64,000 nt of DNA from Lottia gigantea (lineage: Eukaryota; Mollusca; Gastropoda; Lottiidae), in assembly GCF_000327385.1 (NCBI RefSeq), contig NW_008706746.1:979218-1043217 (forward strand), written 5' to 3'. The stretch's first letter is position 1, and every line of letters begins with the position of its first letter. A program made the translations under genes and the position numbers. A model generated the notes under the pieces. The model was not told the DNA's origin. It did no database searches and saw only the letters and a list, made by a program, of their open reading frames with translations. Positions 41,801 through 51,659 of the stretch are shown here, in pieces.

Positions 41801-44800
41801 AGCAGAAAACTAAATTTTGGGGTCAAATTAATAGGCTTAGTAATAGAAACTATACAGGTTAAACTTTATTTTGATGTAGAATATTTCAAAATCCATGCCA
41901 CGTATTCTCGAAACGATCTTAGCGCTAGGATGTCCTAGAATCAATGTTAGAAGATAAGGACCTAGGACATTCTTGCGCTTAGATTGTTTCGAGAATACGT
42001 GTCCATATCTTTTGGAGTGGGGCTCAATTTCTTATCTATTTATCTATCTAAGTAACAACACAAAATGTAATGGTATATACATACTACCTCTGGGTTTTGT
42101 TATTTAAAATGTCTTTGATCACTTAATGTGGATGAATTATTCATACGTATCAACTTATGTAAGTACAGTATATGTTGTGGGAGGAGTCAATATCCACCAT
42201 TTAATAGTTGCGGTGAGTAAAACTACTAGTACTAAGCTTGATCTACTAATTTTCATTCCTGTCATTCAACAACTAACACTTTTAACTTTACAATAATTAA
42301 GTTTTCTTATTATCATAATATATAGTATCATTTTGATTGCCTATATTGATGTCACTAATGCCTGACAAGCTATCTTATAATTATATGATGTTAAAGGATG
42401 TTTCAGATACAAAACTTCATCAGGACAACTGCCTAAGAATAGAGATACTATTACATTTGGATTTAGTATTTGCAAAGCAAATAGATCCTAAAAAAATTAC
42501 AACATTAAATTATTATATTATACAATATATAATAGATTTACCATGTTTTATTTGAGCTAAATCTACTCGCAGAGACCAAGGTAATAGATATTCATGATGT
42601 CACGTCATTATGCCTCCAAATAGGCATTTTACTGTAAAAAAATATATCAGTAATGGTAGCCCACTAGCCCATCTGGGATGAAATTGATCAGACTTCGCTG
42701 TGTCATAAAAAGTTATTTGGGTATAATCCAATCTTATTGCTGCATTTACAAACTTCCAAATAAGTCAAACTGCAGTCAAAGTATAAGATGAAGTTTGTAG
42801 TAGCTTAACATTGTAAAACTGGGATAGGATATAAAGGCAGGACTTTTCATTTTCTAATCAACATAATAACTTACTCCTAATAACCGTAATTTTCTACAAC
42901 TTTTGTACTTCTGCAGACCTAAAAGAGAAAATGTACCCAAACTATTTGCATCTTAAGGCATCATCTCTAAAGTTATGTCCCTTACTTTGTATATGTTTAA
43001 ATTCAAGTTGTAGATGTTGCTTTTACTATATAGATTATATTTCTATATGTACTATTTGCTTGATAAAGATTCCTGTATGTGAATTCAAACATTGCTAGAA
43101 TTAAAGGAAGGAATAGTATTTCTATAGTACATATTCATTGTGTTGAAACATTTTGTACTTTGTTATTAAAGAAGTGTGTTATACCATATTATATTGTGTT
43201 TTGTTATATGTGCTCTCAGCATCTTAATATCATTCAAATCTTGTATCTATAATAGTATTATTTTCTCTAATGTTAAGTCTACATCTTAATGTTATTTCAA
43301 GATTATAATTAAGATTTTGTTTCTATTTTCCAGCTTCTCACAGTCCAAAAACTCGACGGAAAAAGTTAAATTCTAGGATGAAGAGTTTTTCATTAGACAC
43401 GCCGGACCCACCTAAACAGCTTCTCGCCATTGATGAAAATACCAAAAAGAAAAGCAGCTCCTTTACCAATAACTGTTTTGGAGGTAAGGTTGAGAACGAT
43501 GAATTTCTTGTTAACCTCAAAGTTCAAGTATGAAACATGGTTTTGTTTTGCAGGTAATGTGATGTTCCATTGAAAAATCAAATTGTCTGAGAATTTTTAA
43601 GATTTCTCAAGTCAATGATACATGTCTCAAATTGAAAAGCAATGACATTTTACACCTATTTTATGTGCCTCATGTGATATTGAAAAGGGTTATTTTCATA
43701 CAGTGTGAAGTGAAGGAAAATTTCTCATTAATAATGATATATATTGGTTATTGAATTTGTAAGCTACACATCCCTTGTGAATAGTCTGCATATCTTATGT
43801 TTATTGTATGCCTGACATACCTTTTGAGAGTCTGCATACTGTTAATTTGGGGTTCGTAATTCCAGATTTCCTTTCAGAGTATTCACATTGCTGATATTTT
43901 TGTCTATTTGGTGTTTGGTTTTGTGAATCCAGGCATCGCTTGAGCCGAGTCAAAATGGCTGATTTTCTTTGGAAAAATCAGACAATAATTTTATGTAATT
44001 TTTTCAGCATCTGGTTCTTCCGAGTCTTCGTCATCTGCAACGACTCTCCGCCGTAAATTTGGTTTCGGACATCGATCTTGCTCTCTAGAAATAGAGGAGA
44101 AAATAAAGGGACATGGAAGTCACAGTCCATCACCGCTACAATCACCTGTTAGCTTTTATTCCAAACGATGGCTTGAGGTATGTTGCTTTAATTCCCAATT
44201 TAGTGGAAGACAGTGATACACGTTCAAATGATGCAGCATCAACAATTGGTAAAACTAAAAATTTCTACTGCCTTTGATCGGTTGAATACTAGTTTTTCGT
44301 CACAAACTGTCACAAGTTGACTTGTTGTCCATATTATGTTATATATCATAGCAGGGTTGTAGCCACGGTGATCGGCACTGGTCTGCAGTAGCCAGCATTC
44401 TGTCTTGAGGTGTGATCTTCACTTGCTTTGCTTTATTCAACCAGCACAACCCTCATGACAACTCCAAATGAGCACCAATCCAGAAAGAGATCATTATAAT
44501 ACCTATTCTGATGTACTAATAAAATTCTATTTTCCAGAAATCCAAGAAGAAAGATAATACAGAGTATATTGTTTTATATCATTTTAAAGGCAAGGAGAAA
44601 GATGACCTAGATTTAAGGTAAGAATTAGTTTATAGTTGCTGTATTGTCTTAAAGGCTTTCAACATGTGATTTTCCACCTATTTCTATATGTCTTACAATC
44701 AGTGCTTTCAAAAGATTTTTTTAGGACACTCATAGCTTCTTTTTGCAGCATTCTGCTGACATAGAAAAAGCCTCGAAGTTGTTTGTATTGACAATAAGCG

Positions 44801-45984
44801 AAGACTGTGTAATGCTCCTGTCCTTGCATACAATTTCCTTTTGAAAATGGTTGTGCTCTTCTTGATTAATCCAAGCAAAAGGTGTAAAACTCTGTTTCAT
44901 TTGAATTTTTCAGAGCTGGATGTAAAGTAACAGTTTTAGATAGTTCTGATCCAGATTGGTGGAAGGTATAACATAGATTTCATTGATTTGATGGCAAAAA
45001 TGTGTATGATATACGATACCCAATACAACAGTAAAGTTGTGAGGTTCTATAACACAGTCTGTTAGAGAGTCGATTCTTTACATGACATCATTTTTTTTAC
45101 CATCAACGAAGAGTGGCTGTGGGCTCCAATCTCTATTGACATGTGATAAGTCAACTTCGCTCATAATTCCAGTGGACCCAGATGTAAATGGATTTAGATA
45201 ATCTAGGAAAGATCAATGAGGTTTGGTCAAGGACAAGCTAAAAGAAAGGATCCTTTATTGTGAGCCTAAGTTTTTATACTTGAAAAATACAGTTGTTTCT
45301 TTCTTTTCTTAAAGTAGGATAACTCCTAGCTACACATCTCCACATACTAATTAATATGACCATCTTTTCAGGGCCGATACAACAGTAAAGTAGGATATTT
45401 CCCAGCCACCTATCTTCAGAGAATTATTCCAGGACAGAAAGTATTCCAGGTTACCCATACAATGAATCTTAGTGAAGGTTTTAATGGTATGAGGCTTCAT
45501 AAAGATCAGGTAGGCAAGATTCCACCAACTTCGCCCTCTCCTCTCCCCTCTCCCCATCCTGTGCTCAGTCTCAGTCTCAGTCTCATGCTTCAAATAAAAT
45601 CATGCAATTCTCTGATTAACCCTGATGATCTGTGTCTTGTTGTCTTGGTAATAAATCATTTTACATAAATTCAAATATGAAAATTGTAAATATAAGATAT
45701 TTGATGGTAGACCAAACTGTAAAATTTAACAGTTGTCTGTTGATTTATTAACAGAGGAGTGGCATTTTATTTTAATATTTTGTACAGCATTACGCGGGAT
45801 CGTAATATTGAAAGAGTCAATCATGAGTCTCTTTGTTTTGTTTTTCTCTAAAGTTATATTACATGTTTTATTTTAGATTGTGGTACAATGTGGAGACGAA
45901 GAGAATGGAATGGTTCACGTCAGAGCCACCAGCAACAAGGAGGCAGTTTGTCCAAAGAAATTTTTAAATGAGATATCTTCCTGA
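8864..45984 (+). CDS. stac: STAC/STAC3-like SH3-domain adaptor (nine exons, 5' end uncertain)
   Basis: Exons 8858-9001, 20581-20647, 30886-31050, 43334-43483, 44008-44177, 44538-44617, 44914-44965, 45372-45509 and 45877-45984 all have AG/GT borders and compatible phases. From the ATG at 8864 they give 355 residues; STAC3 is about 364. Residues 70-76 (KVVDPVY) match the linker found after the C1 domain in STAC proteins. Residues about 239-293 form a first SH3 domain (VLYHF, DDLDL, the DWWKG tryptophan pair, VGYFPATYL). Residues about 297-353 form the second, STAC-specific SH3 domain (KDQIVVQ, also in STAC3). Residues 80-230 are rich in Ser and Lys. STAC proteins bind the II-III loop of CaV1 channels and support excitation-contraction coupling; that role is inferred here. 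The C1 zinc finger was not found. The exon at 8858 is open upstream (Ile-Asp before the Met), so the C1 exons may lie outside the window or the form may truly lack C1. Confidence 0.85.
10490..10735 (-). repeat. Dispersed repeat, member B of an inverted pair
   Basis: This is the reverse complement of the block at 4104-4350. It runs from GCGTTAGGGTGGGTCTGTGG to CCTGGCGACGGGGCTG. Together the two copies flank the exon at 8858-9001 in opposite orientations. Confidence 0.65.
11195..11755 (+). repeat. Minisatellite of CACCTG units (about 25-31 bp)
   Basis: The repeating phrase is CTGTACCCACCTGAGGTAAA followed by TTGTT plus a short variable spacer; about 18 units can be counted. Most units carry CACCTG, an E-box type bound by Snail/ZEB and some bHLH factors. 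One interruption at about 11375-11425 is non-repeat DNA. Translating through it gives Tyr-Pro-Pro-Glu-Val repeats, which are an artefact. Confidence 0.85.
12570..12665 (+). mobile_element. Fragment of the TTAA foldback element family
   Basis: It carries CTTAGAATGAACACAAAATT and, further on, ATCAATGGACTTACCTGGTG, in the same order and spacing as the left half of the copies at 33137 and 62009. Only the left half is recognisable. Confidence 0.5.
13925..14565 (+). repeat. 49-bp minisatellite containing CCAATAAGATACAGAACA
   Basis: The unit is TCCAATAAGATACAGAAC, then AGTAGGATATAAAACTCAT, then a T-rich stretch ending CATTAG. About 13 copies are present, with decayed units on both sides (from about 13840, and to 14650). 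Each copy carries a CCAAT word. It lies in the long STAC-like intron. Confidence 0.9.
16067..16144 (+). CDS. Possible alternative first coding exon of the STAC-like gene
   Basis: An ATG at 16067 opens 26 codons (starting MPDKTSHMEKSS, ending KVDKIFTNL) that stop at a donor, CTG/gtaaagac. The exon ends in phase 0, the phase needed to join the exon at 20581. It is Lys- and Ser-rich like the coding exon at 8858, whose place it would take. It would give an isoform starting from an internal promoter. The support is phase, donor and composition only: no promoter element was found and the exon is short, so chance cannot be excluded. Confidence 0.35.
17930..18345 (-). repeat. 56-bp tandem repeat, reverse complement of the 7861-8625 family
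   Basis: The unit reads GCTGAAATTGAGCTCAGTCA, then GCTGGTAAAGTAAATGTTTA and GTCAACTATACATATA. Its reverse complement aligns over the full unit with the 57-bp repeat at 7861-8625, including the TTTACCAGCTGA core. About seven copies, better conserved than the plus-strand array. Each retains CAGCTG. Confidence 0.85.
24160..25100 (+). repeat. 25-bp minisatellite with higher-order structure
   Basis: The base unit is GAGAAATAATGGTAGCTCTC plus ACCTT. Variant blocks recur: a segment starting AATAATATTTCACCAAGAAA occurs near 24500 and again near 24878. Each time it is followed by the same run of altered units and by a CTCTCAACTAGAG or TTCTCAACTAGAG interruption. This indicates duplication of a block of about 380 bp inside the array. 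Confidence 0.9.
25715..25945 (+). repeat. 21-bp minisatellite (GGAAGCAATGCACATGCCAAT)
   Basis: About eleven copies of a 21-bp unit containing CACATGCCAAT. Because 21 is divisible by three, several frames stay open through it on both strands. These frames are low-complexity artefacts. Confidence 0.9.
28205..28795 (+). repeat. 95-bp satellite-like tandem repeat, six copies
   Basis: The anchor ACTGCAGTATAACAA recurs at 28211, 28306, 28401, 28496, 28591, 28685 (changed) and 28780, so the period is 95 bp with one 94-bp spacing. Each unit has a C-rich middle (CCTTCCCCTCGCCCCACCCC) that stands out from the AT-rich surroundings. The C-rich strand is asymmetric, with almost no G. Confidence 0.95.
28955..29175 (+). 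repeat. About 70-bp repeat with GATATTGCCAGTCAT, interrupted by poly-T
   Basis: Three diverged copies of a phrase starting TTGATATTGCCAGTCATATC are seen. The last two are separated by a run of about 26 T at 29091-29116. The word TTGCCAGTCATGTCT also occurs singly at 4446 and, altered, near 10240 and 36410. Confidence 0.6.
30005..30660 (+). repeat. Old dispersed repeat with about 150-bp internal repeats
   Basis: The block opens TACGCCCAGGTGAAATATCC and repeats three to four times a module with CTAGAAGGCACAATTCTTGA, GATTTTGACGAAACTTG and AATCACCCAAGGATGA. The layout resembles a dispersed repeat common in mollusc genomes, but that comparison is from memory. It ends about 230 bp before the exon at 30886. 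Confidence 0.55.
31080..31745 (+). repeat. About 67-bp tandem repeat directly after an exon
   Basis: The unit contains GGGCTAGAGTTACTGGCCTT, GATCTTGGGTGAATATTGTC and AGACTACCAACTGATACAGT. Two adjacent copies near 31440-31600 are almost identical, and the outer copies decay. It starts about 30 bp downstream of the donor of the exon at 30886-31050. Confidence 0.85.
33137..33425 (+). mobile_element. TTAA-flanked foldback element (MITE), copy 1
   Basis: It is bounded by TTAA at both ends. The left end reads AGTGATACTATGTCTTAAAA and the right end, reverse complemented, reads AGGGATACGACGTCTTAGAAT. The inverted match runs inward for more than 100 bp with divergence, through TTACCTGGTGTCAT and ATGACACCAGGTA. 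No coding capacity. TTAA targets are typical of piggyBac-type transposases, so this is probably a non-autonomous relative. Confidence 0.8.
33828..33990 (+). repeat. Fragment of a dispersed C-rich-tailed element (copy 3)
   Basis: It begins ATCAATTCTATTTTTCAAAA and ends GGTCTGCCCCCTTTTTGTAC, in line with the copies at 5095 and 59835. It sits about 100 bp upstream of the alternative last exon at 34089. Confidence 0.5.
34089..34204 (+). CDS. stac: Alternative last exon of the STAC-like gene (short isoform without SH3)
   Basis: The acceptor is tttgtatttgtag/GAGGG with a pyrimidine-rich tract before it. The exon enters in the phase left by the exon ending at 31050 (TCA G/gt). It encodes 37 further codons beginning GLNVDKVPGLSSDFKEYYKQ and a TGA at 34202-34204. 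Splicing here instead of to 43334 would end the protein before both SH3 domains, giving about 161 residues from the ATG at 8864. A canonical AATAAA at 34959-34964 could end the transcript. The peptide resembles nothing I know. Phase and acceptor are seen directly; use of the exon is inferred. Confidence 0.6.
34959..34964 (+). terminator. Candidate poly(A) signal of the short STAC-like isoform
   Basis: AATAAA about 755 bp after the TGA at 34202-34204. It is the signal expected if the alternative last exon is used. In AT-rich DNA the hexamer also occurs by chance. Confidence 0.3.
36795..36890 (+). repeat. Fragment of a dispersed C-rich-tailed element (copy 4, weak)
   Basis: It starts CAATTCAATTTTTCAAAATT followed by TATCTTGG, like copies 2, 3 and 5, and continues into TTGTCCCCATG. 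The tail is poorly kept. Confidence 0.35.
39452..39763. mobile_element. Foldback MITE of the CAATGTCAAGCTATTA family, copy 1
   Basis: The left end reads TTACAATGTCAAACTATTAA and the right end reads CTTACTAGCTTGACATTGTG. The arms pair over roughly 100 bp, through GCCACCTTCCTTGTATCAC and GTGATACAAGAAAGGTAGC. The open frames on both strands here come from the palindrome, not from a gene. Confidence 0.8.
40425..40855. repeat. 16-bp minisatellite (ACATGTAAACATTGAC), about 27 copies
   Basis: The 16-bp unit contains the palindrome ACATGT. Variants replace TTGAC with TTTAC or ATGT with ATGC/ACGC. Three units make 48 bp, so an uninterrupted frame of 142 codons with a 16-residue Cys/Val/Met-rich period appears on the minus strand; it is an artefact. 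Confidence 0.95.
41616..41800 (-). mobile_element. Half copy of the TTAA foldback element
   Basis: It begins TTAA then AAGTGATACTACGTCTTAGA and matches the reverse complement of the right half of the copy at 62009-62366, including CTTGGCGAATAAGAGCCAGT and CTTAGTAAGTATCCATAAAT. The other half is missing. Confidence 0.7.
41899..42001. mobile_element. Short palindromic element (about 40-bp arms)
   Basis: Left arm CACGTATTCTCGAAACGATC continues to TCCTAG. The right arm mirrors it, from CTAGGACATTCTTGCGCTTA to GAGAATACGTG. About 25 bp lie between. The arms are close to identical, so the DNA or its RNA would form a strong hairpin. It looks like a very small MITE; no target duplication was determined. 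Confidence 0.8.
42690..42820. mobile_element. Right-end fragment of the CAATGTCAAGCTATTA MITE family
   Basis: Contains ATAATCCAATCTTATTGCTG, CATTTACAAACTTCC and GTAGTAGCTTAACATTGTA, in the order seen in the right half of the copies at 39452 and 47224. Confidence 0.55.
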
Positions 45985-45997
45985 AGAAGGATTTATT

Positions 45998-46390
45998 AGC
46001 CAATCAGATTGTTTGTTAGATATTGGTTGACCAATCACCGACTTTCAACATCTCAGTATCCAATCAGATTGTTTGTTCAATATTGATGGACCAATCACAG
46101 GCCACAGACTTGCAGTCTTATTGCCAATCAGTTAAGGTTTAACTATGTCAATCAAATAGTCAATCAAATACTGGCCGTCATTCTACGTTATCACATATAA
46201 TAATTTTATTTTCAATTTAATGAAAGGATAAACATACTTTATTTATGAAAATGTTGAAATCAATTCTGATTGGTCAATTGTAGCCTATCAATGATGTGAG
46301 AAGAATTATAGCCAATCACAATCAGTGTGATAAAATGATTGGTGAAATCTAACCAATCATAGTACTTGTCATTAAATATTAATCAATCAA
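45998..46390 (+). repeat. CCAATCA-rich stretch at the start of the STAC-like 3' UTR
   Basis: The words CCAATCA, its complement TGATTGG and near variants occur about ten times in under 400 bp, starting 14 bp after the stop codon. The phrase CCAATCAGATTGTTTGTT occurs twice. Complementary copies are close together, so local hairpins are likely. Its origin is unknown. Confidence 0.6.
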
Positions 46391-47202
46391 AATGATTCCG
46401 CTAATATGGTTGTGTACCGTTTTTTTCTTGTGATTTTGATGTTGTATGAAATATTGATTATATCGGTCTATTTTTGTGAAGTTTGTTTTTGCTCAAAAAT
46501 ATTGCGAGCTCTTTAAATGTTGGATTCATTTTGCTCAAATGTCTGTGTTGTTACATTATTTATGGTATCTAGTTTTACCAAGAGAAATGTCAAAGTTTTC
46601 AGCCAAAAATTGATATATATGTGTTTAATGTCCCCCACTGTGGAGTTGGGTCACTTTGTATAGAAAGTCACACCCCCAGTATCTATATTGTTTATGCAAC
46701 CTTTTGAAATTTATTTGTATCAGGTGTAAATTCTTAGATTTCATCAATGTAATTCTACATAACTATTCAGGGTTGTTGCGTACACATTTTTTTCCAGATG
46801 TTTCATTTATTTTGATATTCACTCAAAAGTTGTATCATGCATTTTCAATATGATATTGTTATGTATGTATTATTATCTATACATCTGATTGTTGTTGCAA
46901 ATTTCAATTAATCTAGGCTACAGCTCTAGACAGACATGACTGGAAAATACAGTCAAATTAATAGCCTACTCTTTTAGTAAAGACAAACATTCTTAGACAA
47001 TTTAGACAAGACTGGCAAACACAACTGCATATTAGAGTTAAGAATTAATATTCCAGAATTATAATTTGTTGCCAAAAAAGGAGATTAAGGGCATTTTATT
47101 TTTATTGTAATTATTCAACAATCGTATATTGATTAGTTTAGGTGTGATAACAATGTAAGGTGTTAGTAGGATTTATGGTGTTAGATTATCTATACAATTG
47201 AA

Positions 47203-47208
47203 AATAAA
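47203..47208 (+). terminator. Candidate poly(A) signal of the full STAC-like transcript
   Basis: AATAAA about 1.2 kb after the TGA at 45982-45984, just before a foldback element. It is the clearest hexamer I noticed in this flank, but the real 3' end cannot be fixed from sequence alone. Confidence 0.25.
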
Positions 47209-47223
47209 ACCCTACTGATCCGT

Positions 47224-47508
47224 CATCTTCACTATGTCAAGCTATTACGTACTTTGTCTAATACCTTGACTGCAATAGCCACCTTTCTTGTATCACAGAA
47301 GTTTGCAAAGATTCCAATCAGAATCCAATCAGAGCCCTCAACATTAAACAATTTTGAAGCACATGTAATCACAACTATGATTGACTGTATTGGCTTGCGT
47401 ACAATCCAATCAAATAGCTGCATTTACGAACTTCCGTGAAACAAGAGAGGTGTCTAACACAGTCAAGGTATTAGATGCAGTTAGTAATAGCTTGACATTG
47501 TGAAGATG
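47224..47508. mobile_element. Foldback MITE of the CAATGTCAAGCTATTA family, copy 2
   Basis: The left end is CATCTTCACTATGTCAAGCT and the right end, AGCTTGACATTGTGAAGATG, is its near-perfect complement. The match continues inward over ACCTTGACTGCAATAGCCAC against the corresponding right-arm sequence. It is 285 bp long with no coding capacity. This copy best defines the ends of the family. Confidence 0.85.
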
Positions 47509-48762
47509 TTAGTTTGTATATGATTTATTTCTTCAAGTTTCTAATGTAAATATTTTCATTTATTAGTTTAAAGAGTAAAGTGATTTTGTTGACAATGAAT
47601 ATCATTGTTCTATGATGATTTTTGATATTTTTTGTTAAATTTTAGATGTTTTTATTGTATATATTATTTTGATGTTTGGGTATTTCACTTTCATGTTCAT
47701 TGTGCACATTACCATGCTATGTAGAAAGAAATAACTGGGTGGACTTGAACACATTTTGAATACCTCATGATGAAGCAAGTAGAAATCATACATTATGATA
47801 TGATATTATATAGGCACTAAGTACTATATCTTATAAATTTAGTCAAGTTGTTTGAAGAAACCCTTTTGATATTTACTGAAAGGCAATAGAAACATTTTAT
47901 GCTTGTATCATATTTATGTATCTTTTGTTTTCAAATGCTTATGCATATAAGTAAAGACATTGGAGTAAAGACATTGGAGTAAAGACATTGGAGTAAGTCA
48001 GTGATAAATGGATTTAAAGGCAACAAAAAGTGCAGTAGAATGATAGATGATGAGTTTATTAACAGTGAATAAGTAACTGTTAAGTTTTATCAGTATTTTC
48101 AGAAGCAATGTTTCTATTGCCTATCAGTATACAATGTAAAGTTAAAAGGTAAACTAAAACAGGGTATTTGAATATGATTTTATCTTAGTGATTATTATTA
48201 TTATTATTGTTGTTATTTTAAAGGGGCTGTGCCCTGTCACTGATTATTTGTTATAAATTGTATATTTTTGTTGATTCACATACACCCCATTCTTTCATTC
48301 TTGTTTTTGTGATAAAGGTTTGTGTCCGTTGCTGGGGCAGATGAGGTTCAGTGGGTCGGAACAATCCTGAATCTGATGGATCAAAATTCCAAAACCTTAC
48401 TTAAACTTAGGTTTAATTTTTGATGAACCCTAAATCACTATATGTACAATAAAATATCAGACATGCAAAAACTAAATTTCTTCAATGAGCACACAAGCTT
48501 ATTATTGAAAGTTAGTCTGCATCTTCAAAACTTGCTGTCCTGATATGGATTGTGTATCTGAAACAGGTGTTAGTAGCATGATACGACTTTAAGTTATTTG
48601 AATACAGGATTTCAACTGGATAATATCATTGATAACTATCAATTTTTTAGTTTTAGATTTTTTAATGGAATTTCATCGAGCACCCCTTACCCTAGACACC
48701 CTTTACCTCAGCAACAGGCCACCAGAACACTGTACATAATCAATCACTTGCATATTGATTAC

Positions 48763-50642
48763 TTAAAGCTGTACTGAAGATAGAAAAACATTTCACTTTG
48801 ATATTTCTTAAAGCTATACTGAAGATAGAAAACAATTTACTTTGATATTACTTAAAGCTATACTGAAGATAGAAAACAATTTACTTTGATATCACTTAAA
48901 GCTATACTGAAGATAGAAAAACATTTCACTTTGATATTACTTCAAGCTGTACTGAAGATAGAAAAACAATTCAATTTGATATTATTTAAAGCTATATTGA
49001 AGATAGAAAACAATTTACTTTGATATTACTTAAAGCTATACTGAAGATAGAAAAACATTTCACTTTGATATTACTTCAAGCTGTACTGAAGATAGAAAAA
49101 CAATTCAATTTGATATTATTTAAAGCTATATTGAAGATAGAAAACAATTCAATTTGATATTACTTAAAGCTGTACTGAAGATAGAAAAACAATTCAATTT
49201 GATATTACTTAAAGCGGTATTGAAGATAAAAAACAATTCAATTTGATATTACTTAAAGCGGTATTGAAGATAAAAAACAATTCAATTTGATATTATTTAA
49301 AGCTATATTGAAGATAGAAGAACATTTCACTTTGATATTACTTAAAGCTGTACTGAAGATAGAAAACAATTCAATTTGATATTATTTAAAGCTATATTGA
49401 AGATAGAAGAAAGAAGAACATTTCACTTTGATATTACTTAAAGCTGTACTGAAGATAGAAAACAATTCAATTTGATATTATTTAAAGCTGTACTGAAGAT
49501 AGAAAAACATTTCACTTTGATATTATTTAAAGCTGTACTGAAGATAGAAAACAATTCAATTTGATATTACTTAAAGCGGTACTGAAGATAGAAAAACTAT
49601 TCAATTTGATATTACTTAAAGCTGTACTGAAGATAGAAAACAATTCAATTTGATATTACTTAAAGCGGTACTGAAGATAGAAAAACTATTCAATTTGATA
49701 TTACTTAAAGCTGTACTGAAGATAGAAAACAATTCAATTTGATATTACTTAAAGCTATACTGAAGATAGAAAACAATTCAATTTGATATTACTTAAAGCT
49801 GTACTGAAGGTAGAAAAACAATTCACTTTGATATTACTTAAAGTGGTACTGAAGATAGAAAACAATTCAATTTGATATTATTTAAAGCTATATTGAAGAT
49901 AGAAAAACATTTCACTTTGATATTACTTAAAGTGGTACTGAAGATAGAAAACAATTCACTTTGATATTATTTAAAGCTGTACTGAAGATAGAAAACAATT
50001 CAATTTGATATTACTTAAAGCGGTACTGAAGATAGAAAAACTATTCAATTTGATATTACTTAAAGCGGTACTGAAGATAGAAAACAATTCAATTTGATAT
50101 TATTTAAAGCTGTACTGAAGATAGAAAACAATTCAATTTGATATTATTTAAAGCTATATTGAAGATAGAAAAACATTTCACTTTGATATTACTTAAAGTG
50201 GTACTGAAGATAGAAAACAATTCACTTTGATATTACTTAAAGTGGTACTGAAGATAGAAAACAATTCAATTTGATATTATTTAAAGCTGTACTGAAGATA
50301 GAAAACAATTCAATTTGATATTATTTAAAGCTATATTGAAGGTAGAAAAACAATTCACTTTGATATTACTTAAAGTGGTACTGAAGATAGAAAACAATTC
50401 AATTTGATATTACTTAAAGCTGTACTGAAGATAGAAAAGAATTCAATTTGATATTATTTAAAGCTATATTGAAGATAGAAAAACATTTCACTTTGATATT
50501 ACTTAAAGTGGTACTGAAGATAGAAAACAATTCAATTTGATATTACTTAAAGTGGTACTGAAGATAGAAAACAATTCAATTTGATATTATTTAAAGCTAC
50601 ACTGAAGATAGACAAACATTTCACTTTGATATTACTTAAAGC
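48763..50642 (+). repeat. 44-45-bp minisatellite, about 42 copies
   Basis: The unit is ACTTAAAGCTGTACTGAAGA, then TAGAAAACAATTCAATTTGA and TATT. Two unit types alternate irregularly: AACAATTCAATTTG, and AAACATTTCACTTTG with one extra A. Within-array variants (AGCGGTACTG, AGTGGTACTG, AGCTATATTG) recur in blocks, which points to repeated local duplication. Confidence 0.95.
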
Positions 50643-51659
50643 TAAAGTTGAATTTTTATAATCTTTGAAGAATATATGTTTTACTGCAAGATTTGTTTGA
50701 TACAGGTTTTAGAGCAAAGAATTTGAGCAATCCAGTCAAAAGTGCAAATAATACCGAGATTGAATTAAAACAGAAATTTATTATCATATCTTAAGTTGCG
50801 CTTAAAACAGCGCTTAAAACATTAATCCTTCAGAAAAATAGTTGGGTGAATTCTTGACTCAAGAAAAATAAATTCAATGTCTACTTACAGCTATATTAAA
50901 TCAAGTTTATTAACATGGAAACTCACATAGTTTGGAAAATAAACAAGTTTCCAAAAGACCTAAAATTTACGAGAGTCTCCTTTGTTCTTGTGAAAAATAA
51001 AATCTGCCAATTCTCGGATTGCTATTCTTCCATCACACTTCTCCTTGACTCCTCTCACCGAATTATATGGGGGAGGTGGGGTGTCCGGGTAGGGGTCTGA
51101 GGAGGCATACTGTCTAACATGGGAGGTTAAATCCTGGCATAGGTCGAGATATACCTTCAAATTTTACAACCCTCTCAATGATATGGGTCGAAGGATATGG
51201 AAATAGCTTTCAGTTTTTGGGACAATATACAGAAACCTCACGTGCTACAAGCTTGCACGCTAAAGGTCTCGGTTGAAAATGTCACTGTCCTCGTTGCACA
51301 CTGCATGGTCTTGCCCGTTTTGCAAGGTACAGGTGCAGAAAAGTAGAAATAGTTGACACAGTCCTTTTTTAGTTGACCCTACTTGCTTAATACCGCAAGC
51401 AGCAGCTGTGTAGGCTAAAGCTACGAACTAATGAAGCCATAATAAGCTGGAGAAACTTACCTACAAAGGAGGCATAGCGCAGGTACCGTTGGGGTGCCAG
51501 TAAGAACCTTGGTAAAGAAGGGGGGGGGGGGGATTAGTCTACCCGAGAAGCCTCATAAAACAATATATATCCAACCAAATAATTCATTGAATTAGCTTAA
51601 ATTTTGTCGACAACTCTCACCAAGTGGAACAACCAATCTCTCCAGGCCGATCCAGATCT

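Larger units (their letters stand above)
31051..43333 (+). other. Third long intron of the STAC-like gene
   Basis: This 12.3-kb interval contains the alternative last exon at 34089-34204, tandem arrays at 31080-31745 and 40425-40855, and foldback elements at 33137-33425, 39452-39763, 41616-41800, 41899-42001 and 42690-42820. The rest, including 34970-39400, shows no gene. Confidence 0.6.

Noticed and set aside
51240-51520. Possible tRNA-derived SINE head (TACAAGCTTGCACGC and later phrases)
   Set aside because: I could not fold a cloverleaf or place A and B boxes at the right spacing.
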